Assembly: GCA_948567375.1 (NCBI GenBank)
Contig: OX419758.1
Coordinates: 1,059,001-1,123,000 of the forward strand
Direction: 5' to 3'
DNA length: 64,000 bases
Source of the DNA: Lunularia cruciata
Taxonomy: Eukaryota; Streptophyta; Marchantiopsida; Lunulariales; Lunulariaceae
A model generated the notes under the pieces. That model had not been told where the DNA came from, made no database searches, and saw nothing but the letters and a program-made list of their open reading frames with translations. Made by a program: the position numbers and the translations under genes. Of the stretch, positions 12,386-23,262 are shown in pieces. The number at the start of each line of letters is the position of its first letter. Position 1 is the stretch's first letter.

Positions 12386-15361
12386 ATGGAGTGGGTGGTG
12401 ATCGGAGAGATTGCAAATGTGGTACAGATCACTGCCTCTCTGAGGCTTATTTACAATATAGTGACCGCGGCTGGTAATGCTCGAATGCACAAGAGGAACT
12501 GCCGCCAATTTGCACAACATCTGAAGCTCATTGCGAACCTTCTGGAACAGCTAAAACCTCAAGATGTCGACGAGTATCCAGAATACAGAGATACGCGGGA
12601 GCCTTTGGACCATCTAGAGCACTGCCTGAGGAAGGCATTGACTCTTGTGGAAAACTGCAGAGACAAAAGTTACCTCTATTTGATTGCAATGGGTTGGCAC
12701 ATTGTCAATCAGTTTAAGGATTATCAGTATGAAATTGACAGATATTTGCGACTCATTCCTCTTATTTCCTTGGTGGAAAATCATCGGGTAAGCCCCTTTT
12801 CTCTTCATATAAGCTGCTGTCAACTCCTCATGTTTGTGTCAATCTCAGATCAGCGGTTGTTTGTATATTTCCTATCCTGACCCGACAACAAGGACATCTT
12901 CTCTACCTTCACGTTTCGTCCAGAAGAAATGTGCATTGATGCCGGTACTGATATGATTATAGAGAATAAATATGTCCAGTCTGTGTTCGAAATAAGGTCG
13001 ATTCGTAGCATTGGAGAAGTATTTTCAGCGACTTATGCATGAAAAGCATTAGACCTGGTTGTGATTTAGACCTTCACCACACGTAATTCCCACGGTCTGA
13101 TAATTTTTGCCAAACTGCCTTTCTCAGGAGAAATTGAGAGCAATTGAAAGAGATCGTAAAGACTACACGATGGATGAAGAAGAAAAGACGGTATACAGCA
13201 CTTTGATAAAAGATGATAGGACTCTAGCCGATTCTATGGTCTTACAAAGGTCTCTATCCAGGAGTTATCCGGGGATGTGTTTGGAGAGAATTCTTCGTGA
13301 AGAGAACGAGAAGCTGCGTCTTGAGCTTCAGCAGATGCAGGCAAGAATGGAGTTGGACCAATGCGATGTCATAGAGCATCTCATTGAAATCACGGAGGAA
13401 GTGAGCGTGATTCCCGCCGAAGAAACGCAATCGCCGACACACGATAATCTCCAGCTCGTCGTCGCAAATAATGCCATCGTCCCACATGTCACGAATCACA
13501 CGCATATGAATCATACGAATGCTCCTGCAGGGTATGATGGAATTGGTTTTAGTTTAACCCGATGCCAGTCCTGCTAATTTCTAGTATGGAAAGTTCTGCA
13601 ACAGGGACTCAGCGACTACATCAACTTTAGCAGTCTCAGGTTTCTTTCTGAGAAGTGCTCCTAGCAAAGGACCGACGAAGATGAAAGTTGACTACAGTGC
13701 ACAGTAATATACGAAGTGTTTATCCTGCATTTCTGGTTGACTAGGCAATTGCACTAAAGTATTGACTCTCAATTGCAGACACAGAAAACCTCCAAGACCT
13801 CCCTCGCCTAGGAGACAACCGGCAACTCCGACACGTCACGAAGTTAGCAGCTCACAGGTGGCTCAATTACCTTTGCCTGAAGCCAACGGCGATGGAGTGG
13901 CAGCTACAGTCGATAGAAACGCTGTGACTCGAAGCAATGACACTACTCGAACCATTGACGTCCCAATAAAGTGGCATAACGGACTTTATGATTGCTTCAT
14001 CGACCCCTTTTTATGTACGGGTTTTGAGTCATCCCTGGTTTTTAATTGCTTTGAATATGAGTTGTGGCTCTGAACAGTTTCATGGTGACTGGATTTTGCG
14101 GACCACCATACTTTTGTAGATGAACTTTTTTCCTTAAGCTATGCCTATTTTACTGTGGAGTTCCTGCTCAAATGTACATAATTATCCTTCATAACTCTCT
14201 CAAAAGTGCAGACTATATTCAAACATCACCTAAACATTTGAGTCTCACTGGTATTTATGTCACTGCCTCCATTAAGTGTTCTGACGCTAAAATGCGTTCG
14301 TTATTACAGGCATATCCACATTTTTGTATCCTTGTGGCACGTTCACAAACATCGCAGCTATTGTTACAGATGGAGAAACAAGTGAGTTTTCTAACTGAAA
14401 TATTGTAACAAATTTTTTTTCTTGGGTTCTAAATTAAAATTGTCTTAGCCTTCCCTTTTTCCCGGATTCTTAGTTTCTACTGTTTTAGATTTTGTCAAAG
14501 TCCATTAAGTTCCATATGCCCAAATTGACTTCAATGCACAAAACGGTCTCGTTTAAGGCAAGTGAATGTCAACTGATCGCTTTATTGCCTGTGCCATTTT
14601 CTGCACCTAAGCATTTGCGTTGGTACTCGTGGACGCACAGATTCTGTATACTCGTGGTATCTTATCTACGTCATAATGGCATGTCAGTGTGTCTTTCCAC
14701 TGTCCCTTTCACTCTTGTCCCAGGAAGATCCATCAGTTGGAATTAATTTATTTGGACGGTTATTCCACAGCCCAGGAGCATGCTTGTCATGACCTCGCCT
14801 TTCATTCTCTGTATTTGGGCTGTTGCCTGTACACCTGCTGCTTCAGACGGAAACTGCGGAAGCGCTTCAATATACCTGTAACGCTTCCTACTTCCTTTTT
14901 GCATATGTACGCACAGTGTCAAAATGTCAGTCATGCCCTGTTTAGTCCGATCATATAGGTTTGAAACCAAGTTCTCGGGTTCTGCATTCCATTACACATA
15001 TTGTTTTCTTGTAAAAGCATGCTGTTTTGTTGGTGAAGTGTCTCAGTAACAACTTGGACCTTTCTATCTTGGTCTGCGCTGCTCTTGTGAAGGTGTCTAC
15101 CTCGCATATCACGATGTTCTGAATTTTTTCTGCGATCCGAATCTGCAACACTATCGTATGTACGGAAACTCAAGTGTCCTGTCTACTGAAATGTCCAATC
15201 AGGGAGGAACTTGTGATGACATGTGGGCACACATACTCTGCTGCTGCTGCTCACTTGTGCAAGAGTGGCGGGAGATTCAAGCTTGTGAAGAAGAAGGTTC
15301 GTTGTTCCTTGTGTCTCTCCTTATTTTGCAATCTGGGTCATGTAAGGGTAGATCCCATTAA
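12386..15361 (+). CDS. MCA: MCA-type mechanosensitive Ca2+-permeable channel (MID1-complementing activity), six exons
   Basis: Exons are 12386-12787, 13128-13531, 13779-14014, 14310-14381, 14771-14877 and 15203-15361. All joins use GT..AG and keep phase, giving 1380 bases and 459 residues (Arabidopsis MCA1 is about 420). Exon 1 encodes the MCAfunc domain (residues 1-134), including ARMHKRNCRQFAQHLK and CRDKSYLYLIAMGW. Exon 2 adds the conserved IERDRKDYTMDEEE block and a predicted coiled coil (about 190-230). Residues 334-430 form the Cys-rich PLAC8 domain, with FLYPCGTFTNIA, CCLYTCCFRRKLRKR and the CCCC run in exon 6. In the family this is a plasma-membrane protein that admits Ca2+ on membrane stretch. 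The aspartate found near position 21 in Arabidopsis MCA1 has no counterpart: two residues are missing there. The last exon may instead splice near 15296 or 15343, so the C-terminus is the least certain part. Confidence 0.92.
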
Positions 15362-16085
15362 CGAAGAACTTGAAGTAGAGCAAGTTGACTTGTGTCTGCT
15401 TAGGGCACTAGATAGGAGGTGCTTTGAGAACGAGAATGACCAGTGTCTAACATAATTAATTTCAAAATAAAGAATCCATGACGTCTAGAATTGGAGTTAC
15501 TGCCCTGCCGCGTAGCTGCACAATAGAATGATAGAGAACCATGTGGCGATGTGAACAATTCGTTAAAGATTTCTGGAAAGATGATGAAATGGGGTTTGAG
15601 CAGAAGTGTTGTGGCGATATTAGACGATATTAGATACTGGGACGTGACACAACTGCATTCACTACATGACATAGCAGTCCATTTGTTGGAACAGCGTAGT
15701 TGAGGAAAATGTTTTGTCTTGATAGTAGGGAAACTCCCCCAATGCTTAGACTGGAGTTAAGGTAATAGTAGAATGTATCATGATGGCACACGTTATATGT
15801 ACGGGTTAAGCTTGTATGATATACTCCTCACTCGCTCGCTAACAGTTGTTGAGTCTGATTGCTTTTTGCTGCATAAGGAATGCTTTTCGCTATTACTAAC
15901 ATTATTCAATTACAATCCTTCCTCTGCTACCTGTATCACTTTCTCTACCTGCAGTTTTGTGCTTGTACTCCTCTCTTTTTACCTCAATTATTACTTAGCA
16001 TACTAGCTGTTTCTCTCTTCCTTGTCTGCTTTCAATTATACTCTTCACACTACAGGTATCTATAAGTGGTATGTTCTCCACTTCT
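15362..16085. other. Downstream flank of MCA, no gene seen
   Basis: Probably includes the MCA 3' untranslated region. No polyadenylation signal could be chosen with confidence and no other gene was recognised. Confidence 0.4.
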
Positions 16086-16144
16086 GTTACTCATTTTGAC
16101 CCTTCCACCTTGCTGCCCAAGGTGGAAGGGTGAAAACGAGTAAC
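16086..16144. repeat. Near-perfect 27-base inverted repeat (hairpin)
   Basis: The left arm (16086-16112) begins GTTACTCATTTTGACCC and the right arm (16118-16144) is its reverse complement with two mismatches. The loop is five bases, CTGCC. The stem includes CCTTCCACCTTG facing CAAGGTGGAAGG. The loop is too short for a usual plant microRNA precursor, so a cruciform, an RNA stem or the remains of a foldback transposon are alternatives. Confidence 0.85.
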
Positions 16145-16335
16145 TGACATGTGTATCACCTGTAGAGTCAGAAGTCTGATGGTCTCTCCTCTGCTGCCGT
16201 TCCGGTCTTCTACACACCGATTATTGAGTGTTTACTACTTATCTTGTAAACAGAAGGGTTCAGCTAACCTTGCCTCCCTACCACCTCATCTTTCCGATTG
16301 TTTCATCTGAGCAGCACTTTCACGAAGAACCGAGT

Positions 16336-18125
16336 TTGCCTTGGCACTCATGAGCAAAAGAACAGTAACTCAGGACGGGAGATACTGGCATTGCATCCAG
16401 CTATCTTAACACCCCCGCAGGGCACTGAAGAATTCGTGGGTGTTATCGTGCATACTTACTATGAAAAGACTGCATCTTGCTGATGGTGATTTGTAGTGTT
16501 GACGAACTCATGTTGAGCATGCATGGGTAACCCAATCCTCATACACTCGCTCTGGGGGCATCTCACAGATTTTGAGACTCCGGGACTTGGGTGTATGCAC
16601 TAACATCCTCATGCTGTCACCCCGTCATGGTTCTCTCCCAAGGTTTCACTTGTTCTCACTCACAAAGTTATGACGATCTTTACTGGGTTACCATCATACA
16701 TCAGAGTCAGAGTCAGTCCTGTCAAACGTGGGTATGGAACCAGGTTGTTTACACTGGGTTCGTTATTTCGTTACGCAATATGTCGATATTTGTAGACTCA
16801 TGCGTTCACAGAGCATGCTGCAATATACGCTGTCTCAATACCTTTTACACTGTCAACAACACCTTTTATCTACTTGATATATCAACACCTTACCTTACAC
16901 CTCACGCCTCGCCACCTCTCACAACACATCCAAGACGCCATCCACTCCTCTTCCACTTCGCACCACTCCACCCATCCTCCACTAAATCTATGTTTATCCT
17001 TTTCTTTCGATTGGACCTCCCTACTCGCTCGATGGTCCTTGTCTGCTTACAATTCAGATGCTTAATCTCTTGTCTCTTTGTTCTTCTTCCATGGTGTATA
17101 CTAGTTCACTGCAGTTGCTACTTATGAAATGTATCAATTCCGGTTTTGCTCATGTTAATTGGCATGTTAGTTTCACTTCAACTCAATTTGCTTACATTTA
17201 CTTCAATTCTATTTGCATATGGTCCTGCGGGCATTTGATATGCACGTTCTCGGTTCCATATTTAGTAGGTTCTGGATACCCCGTTCTTCAAACAGCTTCT
17301 GCTCCCATTTCGATATTGCCTTGGCACTCATGAGCTTTCGAACAGAAACTCGGTACGAGGTGTACTGGCATACACCCAGGTACTTCGGCACTACGTTAGG
17401 CACTGATGAAATCATTAGTGGTTTCGTGTGGGGCTCACTATGCCGCCTATCTGATGTCCTATCTCATCTCCTCATATCCAGTCACGTCACACTTCGCTCC
17501 GATCCCCCTTTCTCCCTACTTTTTCGTTGAGTTCCCCTTGTTTTCCCCTTGCTTATTTGCTTGTAAGCTATGCGTGCTTGCATTTCTTCTTGCTTGCAGG
17601 GATACGGCAAGTCTGGTCCTAAGTGGGTTCTGGAGCATGCGTTCCATTTAATTTTGCCACCCGTTCTGGATCACCCGTTCTGGCTTCTGCTCCCATTAGT
17701 CCAACATGTCGATCACCCTCTCCTCCCCCACTGTTGCTCCACTCCACCCATCCTCCACTAAAGCTATGTTTTTACTACTCGCTCTATGTTTCCCCTCTGC
17801 TCCCGATTGGACCTTCCTCCTCGCTCGATGATTCTCCTCTGCTTTCAATTTCAGATGTTTACTCTGTTGCTGTTGCAACTGGTTTGTCTTTTTTCTCTTA
17901 CATGATGTGTACTAGTTCACTGCAGGGTGCTAGTTATCAAATGAATTTCCGTTCCAGCTTTTTATCAGTTCTGCTTACCTTTCGTTACATATTTCCTTGC
18001 TTAGATTTACTTCAACTCAATTTGCATACGTTCATGATTACATTTCATATGCACGTTCTCGGTTCCCTAACTAAGTGGGTTCTGGAACCCCCGTTCTTCG
18101 AACGGCTTCTGCTCCTATCGCTCAA
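16336..18125 (+). repeat. Diverged tandem duplication, unit about 0.8-1 kb
   Basis: Three blocks recur in the same order. Block a, TTGCCTTGGCACTCATGAGC, is at 16336 and 17316 and stays alignable for about 125 bases. Block b, CTCCACCCATCCTCCACTAAA and on to GTACTAGTTCACTGCAG, is near 16966 and 17742. Block c, TATGCACGTTCTCGGTTCC through a GTTCTTCRAACRGCTTCTGCTCC stretch, is near 17237 and 18048. Offsets of about 980, 776 and 810 bases show later insertions or deletions. A weaker piece of block c (TTCTGGATAACCCGTTC) recurs near 20146. No protein is recognised in either unit. Confidence 0.75.
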
Positions 18126-20456
18126 ATAGGTCGATCATGTTAATTAAAATTCTCTAATATTGATTTTATAATTACTTGAGGCCATTTTTTGATTTACATG
18201 ATGGCATCTAGCTTATAAGGCAGTAATATGTCCAATTTCATTAATATATTCCATTACACAATATGTCCAGTTTCAAAGTTAGTTCTCAACATATGGCCAG
18301 CTATAAAATTCTAAGAGAGGACCTAAACTCTTTGCAAACAAATCTCTCTACCCGTATCCTGATCCTTCGAGTAGGAGTTAAAGCAGTTGGAGCAGAATGT
18401 ACTATGAGTTTTCGACTTAGAAGGTGGGGAGTGTAGAGGCTAGAGGACTATAAGGCAAATTGGTTGTAAACTTACCGCTCACATTAGGATTCACTGAAAA
18501 CGGATTTTGTATGCGTAATTTAGCTTAATTCTGCAAATTTTCTTGGATATAAATTGGCTGCTAGCCTGCTTGCTACAGGTTTAAACAGGTTCAAAGAGCA
18601 GTTAAAGCCGCCGTCTCAGCAAACTATGGAGAACTACCGACCAAGGCCAAACCCCCATCAGCAGGAGCTGTATCAAGGCTAGTGGGCACTTCTAGGTTGT
18701 TAGATTGTACATCAATAGTTGGATGATCACAGATAGGAATTATCTCCATTTTGGTTAAAAATTTGTGGTTGGTCTCATTGTCCAAACAAACACTCAACAC
18801 AGCCATTTCATGATATTAGGTTGGAAATGGACGGGCCTCCACCTGGTATCTTTGTACGGGTGGTCAAGTCCCACATCCTTAAACTCGATGACCCTGGTAC
18901 TGGGTCGCATCAGTGTCACAGTTGTAGTGTAGAGCATGTGTTTAGCAGTTTGGAAGATTTATCTGCTTTTCGCGGTGGTTATTTAGCTCATTAAGGGCAT
19001 TTCATGCGAAAATGGTTTAGCAGGCTGTCAAAGATTGTAGAAAGCTTTCATTATAGAGAGGTAAATCGATGGGGAACATGCAGCTATGTCAGAGTTCAAC
19101 AGATCCACTTGCTCCGAGAGACATAGTTGTGGTACCACTCGTCATGGCAAATGGTGAACAAATTTTGCGACTCTGAAGCTGTTCAGATGTAAGCCGCGGT
19201 TAGTATTTTCGTTTGCGTGTAAACAGTTTGGAAAGAAAGGGGAGAATTGTAGATAAGGTGTTGAGCAAAAACTCAGTTTCTAGTGGAGTGCGCAGATATA
19301 GTTGATTGTTGATTGCAGGTGGTGGTCACAGATTTGGGTTATATCTCTAGTTTCATGTCAACCAACTCGTGAACTCCTTAATGACCATGGGGTGATTCTA
19401 AGCGAGGAGCTCCCGGTGTTCAGAGCACCAGTATTATAATTACAAATCTACCGTGTATTTACAAGGCGAAATGCAACTGATGCATGGCTTTCCCCTGTAA
19501 TTGCCGGGAAGCGTCTCTGATTGTCGCGAGTCGCGCACTTCATTCATGTTTCATGTATACTCAGTTTTTCAGTTTTGTAAGAACTAATTTTGGAACCCCC
19601 TAGAGTACAGTAAATATCTCAAAATTTCGTAACCGGTGTATCTTGTAAATGAGGTAGTGACAAATTCTCCCCACACGGTTTGAATGCTTCCATTTTATAA
19701 CTTCAGTTTACATCCAGATTCTTTTATTTAACATATCCAGCGAGCGGAAATGCGAGTACGGGTAGCTTGGCATATATGGTTGTTGGGTTTAGGAAGAGCG
19801 CCATAGGGGGTATGTGTTTGCCTGTAGGTAAGTAGAGTAGCATCCATATATCTAATCACAACCCGACTCCAACCCGACTCCAGCCCACGTTTTTTATTTG
19901 TATCGTTCACGCACTGCTTACTGACAGTCTTTTACATAGCGTTACCTATTTCTCGCAGTTGTTTGCCTAGAGTTCTCAATTTCATGGGGGTTTACTAGTC
20001 TGTTAGCCATATGTTATTCTCAATTTGTTTCCATTATGCCTTTGCTTCAAGTTACATTCGATGCATTTTACCTTATGGATTTTTCACTATTCTAGCATTG
20101 TCAATTATGTACATCTTGCTTATGGATCATTTGCACCTCATGAGTTCTGGATAACCCGTTCCCAGAACGGCATCTGTTCTCGTATACCTATATATCTAAT
20201 CACAATTTTCCTTCGCTGCGGTGTAAGTTGTAACATCAACCAGACCACTCTTTTCTAACTATCAAAAGGAGATGTGGAGTGCCTGGTACTGGACCTAGAT
20301 TTTGAAGTGACTCTCATAACATCATCATATAAAACCGCTACATTTCTCTCTAAGGTAGCTATTAGGCTGCCAGGATCGCCACTACTTTTAGGGTAGTTGC
20401 ACAAGCAAAGTACCGGGGCAAGCAAGTGCTAAGCAAACCTTCCTTACACGTTAAGA
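18126..20456. other. Intergenic DNA, no gene seen
   Basis: Only short frames occur, none resembling a known protein. A fragment of the 16.3-18.1 kb repeat is present near 20140-20185. Confidence 0.5.
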
Positions 20457-20515
20457 CCTTGCATATACCTCACTATGGAGTTCAGATGAAATCAAATGGT
20501 GAGGTATATGCAAGG
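20457..20515. repeat. Perfect 17-base inverted repeat with 25-base loop
   Basis: CCTTGCATATACCTCAC (20457-20473) is the exact reverse complement of GTGAGGTATATGCAAGG (20499-20515). The geometry resembles a small RNA hairpin, but the stem is short of the roughly 21-base duplex expected for a plant microRNA and does not extend on either side. Confidence 0.85.
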
Positions 20516-23035
20516 AGCACATTTATGACAATCCAGCGTTTCTAGTGCCTCCCAGATGATGGTTTTGTACCATGATCGAGCTAAGGTGAAAAGTGTGAGG
20601 ATCTAATCCGGAGATGTCCTTACCTTCCTTGAATCGGTTGCAGAAATATAAAGTGCACAATAGCATGAGAGAAATATCCTGCAGCTCCCCTTGAACTTTT
20701 TACATGCCTGGTTCGCGCGAATACTATTCGTCAATACGATGTTCCTGACTATCTAACGTGCAGCAGCTCGCACGCTAAATCTGCCTAGTAAGAAGTAGTC
20801 AATCTAGTCAGGAGTCTCTAGACTTGGTGTCCAGATAACAAATTATCCTACAGTGCAGTTCTTGTCCTAAGTTCCTTATTTCGCCAAAATCGTCTGCGCT
20901 ATTTGAAGACCGTGAAGCTTAATCGCATCAATGGGCCCCTCCATGCTCACAGCATATCTTCTCCGACCTAGACATATGCGTGGATGGCGAAAGGAGCTCA
21001 TAGCCAGTTCCGAGGAGTTGGATCATGATAATTTGCGATTGCGAGAGCATGTGACTGTGACTAGGCCTGAACTCTCTTATTCGAATATGGTCCATACACA
21101 TCTTGATTGTTACATCTATCCTCTTTAGCGTATGGACTACCGTACCTAATCTTATATTGCCTTCGAAGGAAAGAGCATTTACTCCCACTTCGGAACTTGA
21201 GACTGTTCATCAAGTTTCCAAATGCGGTTTGGAGTATATGACCGATCTCCCGGTGGGACCATGCACGTCTCGCAACGTGCCATACGAATATGTTGAATCT
21301 CGATATCAGATATTACCGCAGTTGTCTAGCTCTTCACGTTACATGTGCGAACCAACATGGACAGATTGAGTGGTGTTGCTTCAGGTCAAAGTGGGAATAG
21401 GTTCCATCCAATTTAATGGTGGGTTTGATCCCCCCTGCACTGTACACTCGAATTCTGGCAGATGCTTACCCAAGTGATTAGTGTGTTCTCCCATGCAGCT
21501 TCACAAGTGTGATGTTTCAACAGTGAAAGATTAGATACTGACCTGGATTTTCTGGAACCTTCTCACAACCTCGATCATTGTGCTGGCCCACGTACTTTGA
21601 CCAGCCTGTTCCACAACTACAGTTGCATAACATCGGTGGTCGGCAGTGCAGCCTCAGGGTCGTGCTTTCCCATGCAGATTCATGCGCTTCACTACATCAG
21701 TGATTGTTGCAGTAGGATGTTCGACTAACATGCAGAATTACTCTGATATGCACAAACCAGCCATGGAACGTTAAATAGGACATGGTTGAAATAGGAAAAC
21801 TCTGATTTTTCTCGTGTTTCGCAGTAATTAACAAGCATATACTGATCGCAAGCTTCTCTTCTTTACGCAGATAGGTTGCTTGAGAAAAACGTTTTTCTCT
21901 TTCTTAACAAGTATAGTCAATGTACTCTTCTATTTGTGGTACGTGTGACCTCCTGCTGCCTAGTCGGGAACATGAGCAATCTACATATGTATTCATCGCG
22001 TGAGTGACCTTCTTAGATCCATGCATTGTCCGTTCTGGGTAGTGCGTTGAATCGTTAACTTAATTTGAATGTAATGCACGAGCCCCAACTGTTTCTTGTA
22101 CAAAGTTGTTGCGACTCTGATCACGGAATCCTTCGGTAAACGCCGGTCCCTATTCGCAATCAACTGTCTCAAACATGAAAAGACGAGACCTTTGAAGCAC
22201 GTAAGGTGTTCAACACCATTCCTGGGAAAAGGCAGTTGACGATCTGGCAGCAGTGAACGATGAGGATGAAGAGCGTGGTGGTGCACAAGATGTTGCGGGC
22301 TTATTAGGGCTCGGTTCCCTCCACCTGTTGACCCTGTGACAACCCAAACAGAGTGTCTGACCAGCAGTTCGCTTCCGATGCTAAAGTTTCGCTACGTGTA
22401 CTACAATCTTAATAGTCTTGACAGAGTTGTGAGGCCCTCTTACAAGAGAATCCCTAGCTCGATTTGCTCTGAGGCCGACTCTCTAGTTAAAGCTTGCAGC
22501 TTCTGGCAGCTAAAGAGAGTTGGCCAATCTCTAAACTATACACAAGCGTATGCTGTTGGTGAGGAAGAGGAGGCAGATGCACGAGCACTTGGAATTTTGC
22601 TTGTCGTGACTCCATTGCTTACCTCATTCGGTACGTGGATGAGCAATCTTTCTGCTACATGGAAGCGTAAAGTATTGTTGTCGTGTTGAATAAAGCTTCA
22701 AGCGACCAAGATTCACTTAAAGTTATATTCCAGAGAGATTCAAGGACACGAAGGGTTTTCATTCTGGAATCCTTAGTAAAGGACTGAATACTGAAAATAA
22801 TCACGGGAGACTAGATAGAGACGATCTGCCAAAAATGGATTATGATTCTGCTTGTAAAATTTTGAATAAAATTGGATATAATTGACAAGGTAGTATTGAA
22901 TATATATCATAAAATTTTATGGACATTTCTGTACATATTTACAAATGTTTATAACATTGTTCTTAAATTATTTTCTGATACTGCTTAAAAATTCTAAGAC
23001 GAGAAAGTGAAACTCTCTATCGTTGTCCTTAAAAA
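20516..23035. other. Intergenic DNA with unassigned small frames
   Basis: An ATG-started frame at 20931-21128 (65 codons) and an overlapping one at 21103-21369 (88 codons) are open on the plus strand. A further frame at 22336-22689 has no ATG at its start. None resembles a family I know, and I saw no splice-compatible conserved pattern joining them. They may be exons of an unrecognised gene or chance frames. Confidence 0.35.
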
Positions 23036-23262
23036 GACAGATTGAAAATGAACCAAAATTTCCATTCTAGACCAAGCGCGAGGACTAAACCATGTATATC
23101 CACCCAACTGTTCGTAAAAGAGCAGATTGACAGTGAACGACAATTTCCATACTAGGCCAAGCGAGAGGACTAAACTATGTATACCCAACTGTTCATAGAA
23201 GAGCAGATTGACCACAGTGAACCACAATTCCCATACTAGACCAAGCGAGGGCTGAACAGTCG
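23036..23262 (+). repeat. Tandem repeat, three copies of about 81-85 bases
   Basis: CAGATTGA starts each copy at 23038, 23123 and 23204. Each copy continues through a GAACNANAATTYCCAT stretch and ACCAAGCGNGAGG. The copies differ by small insertions and deletions. Confidence 0.85.

Noticed and set aside
15158-15455. Second open frame (15174-15455) over MCA exon 6
   Set aside because: It is an overlapping frame. The conserved Cys run and the VQEWREIQ stretch of the PLAC8 domain lie in the other frame, which joins in phase with exon 5.
16086-16144. The hairpin as a microRNA gene
   Set aside because: A 5-base loop and no room for a mature duplex with normal processing make a plant microRNA unlikely, so it is listed only as an inverted repeat.
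22336-22689. Plus-strand frame of 117 codons
   Set aside because: It begins at a GTG codon, not an ATG, and resembles nothing known. It is kept only as a note in the intergenic entry.
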